DNA from: an uncultured Opitutia bacterium
GTDB taxonomy: Bacteria > Verrucomicrobiota > Verrucomicrobiia > Opitutales > UBA953
Assembly: GCA_903913915.1 (NCBI GenBank)
Contig: CAIWNE010000094.1
Coordinates: forward strand, 62,001-126,000
Direction: 5' to 3'
DNA: 64,000 bases
Below the pieces are notes generated by a model. That model worked only from the letters and a program-made list of their open reading frames with translations, was not told the origin of the DNA and ran no database searches. Of the stretch, positions 48,840-56,059 are shown in pieces. Numbering within the stretch: position 1 is the first letter of the stretch; every line of letters starts with the position of its first letter. A program made the translations under genes and the position numbers.

Positions 48840-49396
48840 TCCCTGATCAGCACCCGGGTGCCTATCGGGACCTTGTCGAAGAGTCGGATCACGTCCGCAT
48901 CGGAAAGAAGTACGCAGCCATGGCTGTTGGGGCGTCCGAGCTTGTCCGCCTGATTGGTGCCATGGATATACACGAAGCGGCGTCGCGTATCGACGACCCT
49001 GCCCTCGGCGTCGGTGCCTTGATTGATGCCGGCCTCAAGTCCTTCGAGCCAGAGGATGCGCGAGGTGATCAGATTGTCTTCCGGCGAGGGCCAATCCGCG
49101 GCGAGCTTGCCGGTAGGCTGACGGGCCTTGAACACCATGCCCGGAACGGCGCCGTCGCCGATCTTCTCGCCGACCTGATGCATTCCCGTGGGGGTCTGCA
49201 GGGAATCCTGGACGCACCCCCGGCCAGCCCGGGCGGTGCTGATGACGTAGGCCTCGCACTGCGCACCCTTGAAAAGCCATAGTTTTTGCTGGTCAATCGA
49301 CACAACGATGCAATCTTCCGCAGAAGGCAGCCCAAGCCCTTCAAGGCGCTCGGACACCTCCTTCTTCAAACCTAACTCGAACTCAGAACATGGCAT
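48836..49396 (-). CDS. L,D-transpeptidase (YkuD domain)
   Basis: This 186-aa YkuD-fold enzyme may cross-link peptidoglycan or attach proteins to it. 'IVVSIDQQKLWLFKG' begins the domain, and the catalytic block is 'FVYIHGTNQADKLGRPNSHG' followed by CVLLS. The catalytic Cys and both His are present, but the usual Arg after SHGC (SHGCxR) is Leu. No signal peptide or membrane anchor is visible in the first 30 residues, which is unusual for an enzyme acting outside the membrane. The start overlaps that of divergent asd. GTG 49357, preceded by AAGGAG without spacing, is an alternative. Confidence 0.85.
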   Translation of the reverse strand: MPCSEFELGLKKEVSERLEGLGLPSAEDCIVVSIDQQKLWLFKGAQCEAYVISTARAGRGCVQDSLQTPTGMHQVGEKIGDGAVPGMVFKARQPTGKLAADWPSPEDNLITSRILWLEGLEAGINQGTDAEGRVVDTRRRFVYIHGTNQADKLGRPNSHGCVLLSDADVIRLFDKVPIGTRVLIRD

Positions 49397-50409
49397 ATCG
49401 TATCGGCATCGTGGGCGTGACAGGCGCGGTGGGTCAAGAACTGCTGGCGCTCATGGCCAAGCGGAACTTCCCCGTGGCCGAACTCCGCCCTCTCGCCTCG
49501 GCCCGCTCGGCCGGTTCCAAGGTCAGCTACGGCGGCAAGGAATGGACCGTCCAGGAAGCCAAGCCGGAGGCCTTCGAAGGCCTTGATTTCGCCATCTTCA
49601 GCGCCGGAGGCTCCATCTCCCTCGCACTCGCCCCGGAAGCCGTCAAGCGCGGCTGCATCGTCATCGATAACAGCTCCGCTTACCGCATGTATCCGGACGT
49701 CCCCCTCGTCATCCCGGAGATCAACGCCCACCACCTTGCCAACCACAAGGGCATCATCGCCAACCCAAACTGCTCGACGGCGATCGCGCTGATGGGCCTC
49801 TACCCGCTTCACCAAGCCTTCGGACTCAAGCGTTTCTTCGCTTCGACCTATCAGGCTGTTTCCGGCACCGGCGCCGAAGCCATGCGCGAACTCGACGCCC
49901 AAGCCCGCGCCTGGGCCAAGGGCGAGACCCTCGCCCCGAAGATCTACCCGCACACGATCAACTTCAACCTCATCCCCCAGGTCGATTCGTTCCTCGAGGA
50001 CGGTTACACCAAGGAAGCGATGAAGATGCTCAACGAAGGTCGCAAGATCATGGACCTGCCCGGGCTGAAGGTCACCACCACCTGCGTCCGCGTCCCGGTC
50101 TTCCGCGCCCATTCGATCGCCATCAGCGCCGAGTTCGAGAAGCCTGTCGACATCGCCGTGGCCCGCAAGGCCATCAGCGCCTTCGCCGGCGCCGAGCTTT
50201 GCGACGATCCTGCCAACAAGAAGTACCCGATGCCGCTCGACTACGCCGGCAAGGAGAAGTGCGGCGTCGGCCGCCTGCGCAAGGATACCCTCTTCAACAA
50301 CGGCATCTCCCTCTGGGTCTCCGGCGATCAGCTCTGGAAGGGCGCCGCGCTCAACGCGATCCAGATCGCCGAAGCGCTGCACGCCCAGGGTCGCCTGGCT
50401 AGCAAGTAA
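49390..50409 (+). CDS. asd: Aspartate-semialdehyde dehydrogenase
   Basis: The enzyme reduces aspartyl phosphate to aspartate semialdehyde, the branch point to diaminopimelate, lysine, threonine and methionine. 339 aa. 'RIGIVGVTGAVGQELL' binds NADP, the nucleophile is in 'IIANPNCSTA', 'YQAVSGTGAEAM' and the C-terminal catalytic histidine region 'TCVRVPVFRAHS' follow. It precedes the rlmB-like gene by 7 nt. Confidence 0.96.
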   Translation: MAYRIGIVGVTGAVGQELLALMAKRNFPVAELRPLASARSAGSKVSYGGKEWTVQEAKPEAFEGLDFAIFSAGGSISLALAPEAVKRGCIVIDNSSAYRMYPDVPLVIPEINAHHLANHKGIIANPNCSTAIALMGLYPLHQAFGLKRFFASTYQAVSGTGAEAMRELDAQARAWAKGETLAPKIYPHTINFNLIPQVDSFLEDGYTKEAMKMLNEGRKIMDLPGLKVTTTCVRVPVFRAHSIAISAEFEKPVDIAVARKAISAFAGAELCDDPANKKYPMPLDYAGKEKCGVGRLRKDTLFNNGISLWVSGDQLWKGAALNAIQIAEALHAQGRLASK

Positions 50410-50416
50410 TCCGTCC

Positions 50417-50980
50417 ATGGCCCGGAGCAACGATCGCGCCCCGCGCCACGCCGACCTCCATCGGCCCATCCGTCTGTTCGACGAGGCCGACATCCCGGCC
50501 CTCCTCAAGGACGTCAAGGATCCGCTGATCCTGGTCCTCGACGGCGTCCAGGATCCGCATAACCTCGGCGCATGCCTCCGTAACGCCGAATGCGCCGGCT
50601 GCGCGTTCGTGGTCATCACCCGCAAGAACTCCGCCCCGGTCACCGACACGGTCCGCAAGGTCGCCGTCGGCGCCGCGGAGTCGCTGCCGATCGTCCAGGC
50701 TAACAACCTTCGCAACGCGCTCGTCAAGTTGAAGGACGCGGGAGTCTGGATCGCAGGCACCTCCGACCACAAGGCCAGCCAGTCGCTCTACTCCGCCAAG
50801 CTGAACGGTCCGCTGGCCATCGTGCTCGGCGCCGAAGGCGACGGCATCCGCCACCTGACCGCCGAGACCTGCGACTTCCTCCTGCGCATCCCGATGCTCG
50901 GCCAGGTGCCCTGTCTCAACGTATCCGTCTCCGCCGGAGTATGCCTCTTCGAGGCCGTCCGTCAGCGCGGCCATCGCTGA
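50417..50980 (+). CDS. SpoU/TrmH family RNA 2'-O-methyltransferase (RlmB-like)
   Basis: This SPOUT (trefoil-knot) methyltransferase has 187 aa. Motif 1 'LDGVQDPHNLGACLRNAE', motif 2 'IVLGAEGDGIR' and motif 3 'LNVSVSAGVCLFEAV' are intact and closest to the 23S rRNA Gm2251 enzyme RlmB. The N-terminal L30e-like RNA-binding domain found in full-length RlmB (about 245 aa) is absent, with only about 25 basic residues before the knot domain. Confidence 0.88.
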   Translation: MARSNDRAPRHADLHRPIRLFDEADIPALLKDVKDPLILVLDGVQDPHNLGACLRNAECAGCAFVVITRKNSAPVTDTVRKVAVGAAESLPIVQANNLRNALVKLKDAGVWIAGTSDHKASQSLYSAKLNGPLAIVLGAEGDGIRHLTAETCDFLLRIPMLGQVPCLNVSVSAGVCLFEAVRQRGHR

Positions 50981-50993
50981 GGTTCAATTTTTC

Positions 50994-51022
50994 TTTACCC
51001 CTTCCTTGGGGCGTGTCGTAAT
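50994..51022 (+). promoter_or_regulatory. Predicted promoter of the tRNA-Lys pair (TTTACC-N17-CGTAAT)
   Basis: TTTACC (50994-50999) and CGTAAT (51017-51022, 4 of 6) lie 15 nt upstream of the first tRNA, a normal distance for a tRNA promoter. Confidence 0.45.
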
Positions 51023-51036
51023 CGACGCGTTCGGCA

Positions 51037-51108
51037 GGCCAGATAGCTCAATGGTAGAGCAGTTGACTTTTAATCAATTGGTTCCGGGTTCGAGTCCCGG
51101 TCTGGCCA
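51037..51108 (+). tRNA. tRNA-Lys (anticodon UUU)
   Basis: The full cloverleaf can be folded by hand: acceptor GGCCAGA/TCTGGCC, D stem GCTC/GAGC, anticodon stem GTTGA/TCAAT with loop CTTTTAA, T stem CCGGG/CCCGG with loop TTCGAGT. Anticodon TTT reads AAA and AAG. The discriminator is A108; CCA is not encoded. 72 nt. Confidence 0.97.
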
Positions 51109-51212
51109 CTCCGAACACCCTGTTTGCCCCGCCCGGAAACTCTCTGCCGATTTAAGTGCATTTGCTCTTGAAATCCTGCCCGCGTCTTGCACTCATTCAC
51201 ATCCCGCTGTCT

Positions 51213-51287
<75 letters not shown>

Positions 51288-51300
51288 GCGGGAAACCTTT

Positions 51301-51624
51301 TCAAGCACGACGCCGTTCGCCCTGCAGGCGACGGTAGCGTTCGGCCATGTAGGCCGCATGGCAGGGCCGGCAATAGCTATGATAGCTGCCCGAGGCTCGC
51401 AGCCAGTGGAACATCTGCACGGGCAGTTCCTGGTCGCACTGGGCGCAAGACCGGGTCGACTCCGCGCGGCGAGCGCCCCTCAGGGCCGAGCGACGCCGGG
51501 CGGCGGCGCCCAGGCAAGGCCGGCAGAACGGATGGATCGCGGCCGTACCTTCGAGCCGGTGGAACATGTCCATGGGCTTGGTCTTCCGGCAGCACCGACA
51601 CTTCTTCTTGGAGCTTTCTTTCAT
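51301..51624 (-). CDS. Double zinc-knuckle protein of unknown function
   Basis: The 107-aa basic protein consists of two copies of one module: 'CRCCRKTKPMDMFHRL' ending in HPFCRPCLG, and 'CAQCDQELPVQMFHWL' ending in HSYCRPCHA. Each has CxxC, an aromatic MFHxL, then CRPC, consistent with a four-cysteine zinc site as in treble-clef or HNH-upstream knuckles. The linker and tail are Arg/Ala-rich. ATG 51624 is chosen over TTG 51657. It lies alone between the tRNAs and glmS. Nucleic-acid binding is an inference. Confidence 0.7.
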   Translation of the reverse strand: MKESSKKKCRCCRKTKPMDMFHRLEGTAAIHPFCRPCLGAAARRRSALRGARRAESTRSCAQCDQELPVQMFHWLRASGSYHSYCRPCHAAYMAERYRRLQGERRRA

Positions 51625-51698
51625 GGCTCCTCGAGCAAGGACCTGCCACGGCTCCAATCAACGGCAAGGGCCTGGGGTGTATCGCTGAGGCCTTACCC

Positions 51699-53537
51699 TT
51701 ATTCTACGGTCACGGACTTAGCCAAGTTGCGAGGCTGGTCGATCGGGCAGCCACGAAGACGGGCCACATGATAGGACAGGAGCTGCAACGCGACGGCCGC
51801 GGGGATCGTGGCGACCAAGGGGTCGCAGTCGGGAATGCGGATCACTTCGTCGGCGATCGCGGCTTCGGGGCCGCCCTCGGTGACGACGGCGATGATGCGC
51901 GCGCCGCGGGCCTTGCACTCCTCGGCGTTGCCCAGGGTCTTGTCGACGACCGGCGAGCGATTGGCGAGGACGACGACGGGCATGCCGGGCGTCAGCAAGG
52001 CGATGGGGCCGTGCTTGAGTTCGGCGGCATGATATCCCTCGGCGTGGATGTAGGAGATCTCCTTGAGCTTGAGCGCCCCTTCGAGGGCCACCGGATACAT
52101 CGGGCCGCGCCCGAGGAAGAAGGCATGCTCCTGTTTGACCATGCTTTCGGCAACCTTGGCGATGGCGGCGTCCTGCTTGAGGACGGATTCGATGAGCTCA
52201 GGCAGGCGCGCGATCTCGGAGGCCAAGGTAAGCCCGCGTTCACGGGACATCCGACGCCCGCGGCCGAGCTTCAAGGCCATCAGCAAAAGCACGGCGACCT
52301 GGCCGGTGAAGGCCTTGGTCGAGGCGACGGAGATCTCAGGGCCGGCGTGAAGGTAGACGCCTCGGCCGGTCTCGCGGGCGATGGTCGAACCGACGACGTT
52401 GACGAGCCCCATGACCATGGCGCCCTTCTCCTTGGCTTCGCGTACCGCGGCCAGCGTGTCGGCGGTCTCGCCGGACTGGGAGATGGCGACCACGAGGTCG
52501 CGACCGTCGACCAAGGGATTACGATAACGGAACTCGGCCGCCTGCTGGACTTCGGCCGGGATGGCCGCCAGGTCCTCGAAAGCGAAGTCGCCGACCATGC
52601 CGGCATGCAGCGATGTGCCGCAGCCGACCATGACGATGCGCTGAAGCTCGGCCAGGTCGCGGGCGGTGGCGCCCATGCCGGAAAGGACCGCGGTCCCGTT
52701 GAGAAGGTCGAGCCGACCACGGAGGGCGTTCCGGACGGATTCGGGCTGCTCATGGATCTCCTTGAGCATGAAATGCGCGTAGCCGCCCTTCTCGACGGCC
52801 CCGGCCTCGAACTCGAGTTCGGCGACGTCACGGTCCATCGGGGCGTGGTCGAGGTCGGTGATGTCTACGGTGTCGGCGGTGACCAGCGCGACGTCGCCAT
52901 CGTCGAGATAGATGACGCGCCGGGTGTGCGAGATCAGCGCCGACGGATCGGAAGCCACGAGGCATTCGCCTTCGCCGACCCCGATGACGAGGGGGCTGCC
53001 CTTGCGAGCCACGACGATGCGGCCGGGTTCGTCCGCCGAGATGACGGCGATGCCATAGGCGCCTTCGACCTGCCGGAGGGCGCTGATGACGGCCTTGCGA
53101 AGGTCGCCTTTGTAATACTCGCCGACCAGACGGGCGACCGCTTCGGTGTCGGTCTCGGAGGAAAAGACATGCCCCTTGGCCTCCAGCTTGGCGCGGATGA
53201 CGCGGTAGTTCTCGATGATCCCGTTATGGACCAGACGGATCCGGCCGCTGGCGTCCGCATGAGGGTGCGCATTGGCCTCGGTGGGAGCGCCATGGGTCGC
53301 CCATCGCGTATGGGCGATGCCGACGGTGCAACGGGACTGAAGGGGCTCGGACCAATCGGCACGGACCCTGTCGGCGAGACGAGCGACCTTGCCGACCGCG
53401 CGCAAGGTCAGGAGCGTCTTGCCATCCTGGACGGAGATGCCCGCGGAATCATATCCTCGATATTCCAGACGTCGAAGTCCCCCGAGGAGGACAGGGGTGG
53501 CCGCGGAGCGACCGACATAGCCGATGATGCCGCACAT
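51699..53537 (-). CDS. glmS: Glutamine-fructose-6-phosphate aminotransferase
   Basis: The enzyme makes glucosamine-6-phosphate from fructose-6-phosphate and glutamine. 612 aa, standard. The N-terminal nucleophile Cys is in 'MCGIIGYVGR', the glutaminase motif is 'AHTRWATHGAPTEANAHPH', and two SIS domains contain 'GCGTSLHAGM', 'SQSGETADTLAAVREAK' and 'YHAAELKHGPIALL'; the C-terminus ends 'NLAKSVTVE'. It starts 2 nt after the alt-glmU gene. No glmS ribozyme is apparent, and the tight spacing leaves no room for one. Confidence 0.97.
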   Translation of the reverse strand: MCGIIGYVGRSAATPVLLGGLRRLEYRGYDSAGISVQDGKTLLTLRAVGKVARLADRVRADWSEPLQSRCTVGIAHTRWATHGAPTEANAHPHADASGRIRLVHNGIIENYRVIRAKLEAKGHVFSSETDTEAVARLVGEYYKGDLRKAVISALRQVEGAYGIAVISADEPGRIVVARKGSPLVIGVGEGECLVASDPSALISHTRRVIYLDDGDVALVTADTVDITDLDHAPMDRDVAELEFEAGAVEKGGYAHFMLKEIHEQPESVRNALRGRLDLLNGTAVLSGMGATARDLAELQRIVMVGCGTSLHAGMVGDFAFEDLAAIPAEVQQAAEFRYRNPLVDGRDLVVAISQSGETADTLAAVREAKEKGAMVMGLVNVVGSTIARETGRGVYLHAGPEISVASTKAFTGQVAVLLLMALKLGRGRRMSRERGLTLASEIARLPELIESVLKQDAAIAKVAESMVKQEHAFFLGRGPMYPVALEGALKLKEISYIHAEGYHAAELKHGPIALLTPGMPVVVLANRSPVVDKTLGNAEECKARGARIIAVVTEGGPEAAIADEVIRIPDCDPLVATIPAAVALQLLSYHVARLRGCPIDQPRNLAKSVTVE

Positions 53538-53539
53538 GT

Positions 53540-54423
53540 TCAGGAAAGGATGTCCTTGTCGACGATGGCGCCGGGCAAGGTGGACGTCTTGGGCCAGAGC
53601 TTACGGCCGGGATAGAGGGAGGTATGGATGCCGGTATGGACGGCGTCGCCGACGATGGCGCCGAGCTTGCGCCGCCCGGTGTCGACCATGCGGCCTTCGA
53701 CGGGGCTGCGGTGAGTACCCCCGTCATGACGGAGGTTGGAGGTGATCGTGCCCGCCCCGAAATTGACCTTCTCGCCGAGGATCGAGTCGCCGAGGTAAGA
53801 CAGGTGGCCGACGTTCGTGCCTGACAGGAGGATCGAATTCTTGATCTCGACGGCCTGGCCGACGTGACACTTGTCGCCGATCGAGGTCGAGCCGCGGATA
53901 TAACAGTTCGGACCCACTTGCAGTTGTCGCCGATGATGACATCGCCCTCGATGACGACCCCGGGGAGGATCTTGGTGCCCTTGCCGACCTGCAGTCGTCC
54001 GTCGACATAGAGCGAGGCATGCGCCCCGGACTCCATGGCGTAGGATTTCCGCGCCGTCATGGCCTCGACGTTGGCCCGGAGCAAATCCCAGGCGAAATCG
54101 ATCGCGAAAGATTGGGTGACGCGAAGTCCCCGCGTGCCTCCTTGACGTCGGGCGAGGACCGCCCCGCCTTCATGGACCATCGAGGAATAAGAAGCATCCG
54201 CCACGAACGTGGCGAGTTCAGCCGGGGCGAACCAGGCGACGGGATTGACCTCCACGTCGGCCGCCGGGCCCGAGGCCTCCGTCAGGCCCGCCGCGATGAG
54301 GGCCGCCTGCTGATGCCGGCGCAGGGAAACATTGGCCAGGGGGAATTCGGCCAGGGGGCGCGTAAGGGTCAACGGATGACACCCTGGCGTATCCTTGGCG
54401 GCGACAATCTGGAAGGTGGCCAT
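53540..54423 (-). pseudogene. Reduced alt-GlmU-like N-acetyltransferase, split by a frameshift
   Basis: The intact reading would be about 294 aa. The N-terminal part (ATG 54423 onward) has 'HPLTLTRPLAEFPLANVSLR', the start of the 'alternative GlmU' family found in Bacteroidetes, but only about 130 residues precede the left-handed beta helix instead of about 200. The beta helix ('GTKILPGVVIEGDVIIGDN') is broken at 53917. It resumes in another frame as 'VGPNCYIRGSTSIGDKCHVG', 'VGHLSYLGDSILGEKVNFGA' (acetyltransferase His) and 'GTITSNLRHDGG'. One missing G at AAG|TGGG restores the frame. It lies between glmM (1 nt) and glmS (2 nt). Sequencing error or true mutation cannot be separated here; GTG 53917 could also start a separate acyltransferase. 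Confidence 0.8.
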
Positions 54424-54424
54424 C

Positions 54425-55780
54425 TTAGAGTTTCGCGAAGTCGGCCTCGACCGCCTGACGGAATGATAGGGACCAACGATCGACTTCGGCCTGATCCTGA
54501 TGTTCGACGAGGATGCGAAGCTTGTTCTCGGTGCCGGAATAACGGATGAGATGACGGCCGGCGTTGCCAAAGCTGGCATCCGCCTTGCGGATCTCCTCCT
54601 GCAGGGCGTTGAGCTGCACCAGAGGGACACGGGACTTCACCTTTAGGTTCACCAGCGACTGCGGGTACTCGCGCATGCCGGACGCAAGGTCGGCCAGCGT
54701 GGCGCCTTTCTTGCGCATGAAGCGCAAGACTTGGAGGGCGCTGAGGATGCCGTCACCGGTGGAGGCGTAGTCGGCGAAGATGAGGTGCCCCGAGTTTTCG
54801 CCGCCGAAGGAGTAGCCGCCCTTTCGGAGGGCCTCGATGACGTGCCGGTCACTTACCGCCGTCGTCACGACGCCGATGCCGGCTTTGCGCATGGCTTCAT
54901 GGAGACCGAGGTTAGACATCACCGTACAGACCATCGTGTCGCCCGAAAGCTTCCCCTCCTCCTTCAGCGCCAGCGCGCACATCGCCAGGATCCGATCGCC
55001 CGAGACGGTCGCACCACTGGCGTCGGAGAAGATCACGCGATCGGCGTCGCCGTCCAGCGAGATGCCGACATCCGCGCCCTGCTCCTTCACGATCTTTCCG
55101 GCGAATTCGGGATACAATGCGCCGACACCGGCGTTGATGTTGATGCCGTCCGGTTCGACGCCGAGCTTGACGACCTTGGCCCCGAGTTCCTTGAAGATAA
55201 GCGGAGCCAGCAGGTAGCCTGCGCCGTGGCCGCAATCGACGACGATCTTCATGCCGTCGAGGTAGGCGTTACCGAGGCTCTGCTTGGCGAACTCGATGTA
55301 ACGTCCGCGGGCGTCATCGATGCGGTAGGCCTTGCCTATCTTGTCTCCGGTGACGCCGTTGGCCTTGACGTCGTACAGGACCTCCTGCTCGACGAGGGCT
55401 TCGAGTTCGTCCGAAAGCTTATACCCGTCCGGCCCGAAGATCTTCAGTCCGTTGTCTTCGTAAGGATTATGAGAAGCCGTCAGCATGATGCCTGCTCCGC
55501 AACCCATCGACTTCGTGAGATGCGCGACGGCCGGCGTCGGCATCGGCCCCACCAGGAAGACGTCCATGCCGCTCGACACCAGGCCGCTCGTCAACGCCGT
55601 CTCGAGCATGTAACCCGAGATGCGCGTGTCTTTGCCGATGATGACGCGGTTATGATTGGCGCCGCTGGAACGGAGGACCCTGGAGATCGCCTGACCGATC
55701 CGCAATGCGATCTCAGGCGTGATCGGATATTCGTTCGCCTTCCCGCGGATCCCGTCCGTGCCGAATAGCTTCGTCGTCAT
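54425..55780 (-). CDS. glmM: Phosphoglucosamine mutase
   Basis: The enzyme interconverts glucosamine-6- and -1-phosphate. 451 aa from ATG 55780. 'KLFGTDGIRGKAN' opens it, the phosphoserine loop is 'GIMLTASHNPYEDNGLKIF', metal binding is 'SLDGDADRVIF', sugar binding is 'FGGENSGHLIF', and phosphate binding is 'RYSGTENKLRILVE'. The longer track start is rejected because the domain begins at 55780. It leads glmM-altglmU-glmS. Confidence 0.96.
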   Translation of the reverse strand: MTTKLFGTDGIRGKANEYPITPEIALRIGQAISRVLRSSGANHNRVIIGKDTRISGYMLETALTSGLVSSGMDVFLVGPMPTPAVAHLTKSMGCGAGIMLTASHNPYEDNGLKIFGPDGYKLSDELEALVEQEVLYDVKANGVTGDKIGKAYRIDDARGRYIEFAKQSLGNAYLDGMKIVVDCGHGAGYLLAPLIFKELGAKVVKLGVEPDGININAGVGALYPEFAGKIVKEQGADVGISLDGDADRVIFSDASGATVSGDRILAMCALALKEEGKLSGDTMVCTVMSNLGLHEAMRKAGIGVVTTAVSDRHVIEALRKGGYSFGGENSGHLIFADYASTGDGILSALQVLRFMRKKGATLADLASGMREYPQSLVNLKVKSRVPLVQLNALQEEIRKADASFGNAGRHLIRYSGTENKLRILVEHQDQAEVDRWSLSFRQAVEADFAKL

Positions 55781-55965
55781 ATCGTTATTGGGGCATTTAC
55801 TTGACTTTCGGCAAGCCCAAATGACTGAAATCCATCTTTTATGATAGATATGAGCAAAACAATCATAAAAACAGGTAGGGTGATAAATAACATCGAGATA
55901 GGGACTCCGAGTGACGGCACATACGACCGAAAGAATTCGAGCGAGCGAATCGGAGGACTTGGCAT
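55777..55965 (-). CDS. Possible 62-aa membrane peptide preceding glmM
   Basis: The frame runs from ATG 55965 to a TGA that overlaps the glmM ATG as ATGA, the pattern of translational coupling. Its centre 'ISMLFITLPVFMIVLLISII' is a clear single transmembrane segment with a short N-terminal part and a soluble C-terminus. Against it, the DNA is AT-rich like a promoter region, codon use differs from neighbours, there is no homology I recognise, and a TTGCC promoter for glmM would lie inside it. Confidence 0.4.
   Translation of the reverse strand: MPSPPIRSLEFFRSYVPSLGVPISMLFITLPVFMIVLLISIIKDGFQSFGLAESQVNAPITI
55786..55814 (-). promoter_or_regulatory. Predicted glmM promoter (TTGCCG-N17-CCAATA)
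   Basis: On the minus strand TTGCCG (55814-55809) and CCAATA (55791-55786) are 17 nt apart, and the -10 ends 5 nt before ATG 55780. The TTG-to-ATG distance of 34 matches the other TTGCC promoters of the window. Confidence 0.35.
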
Positions 55966-55985
55966 CGTGTAAAAGAGCGGAAATG

Positions 55986-56007
55986 AGATGAGGGTTGGTC
56001 CTCATCT
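55986..56007. other. 8-bp inverted repeat in the glmM/PSD1 divergent gap
   Basis: AGATGAGG and CCTCATCT are separated by 6 nt (GTTGGT), 52 bp upstream of ATG 56060. It is a candidate operator or leader hairpin. The rest of this gap shows nothing else I can support. Confidence 0.4.
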
Positions 56008-56059
56008 GGGATTCGCCGTTCGACAGGAACCCGCGGCGGAAGTTGAGTGTCCCTACCCC

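Noticed and set aside
51650-51698. glmS ribozyme or leader riboswitch
   Set aside because: This is the 3' side of glmS. Its 5' side has only a 2-nt gap to the preceding gene, leaving no room for a ribozyme.
51768-53615. 615-aa plus-strand ORF
   Set aside because: It is the antisense shadow of glmS.
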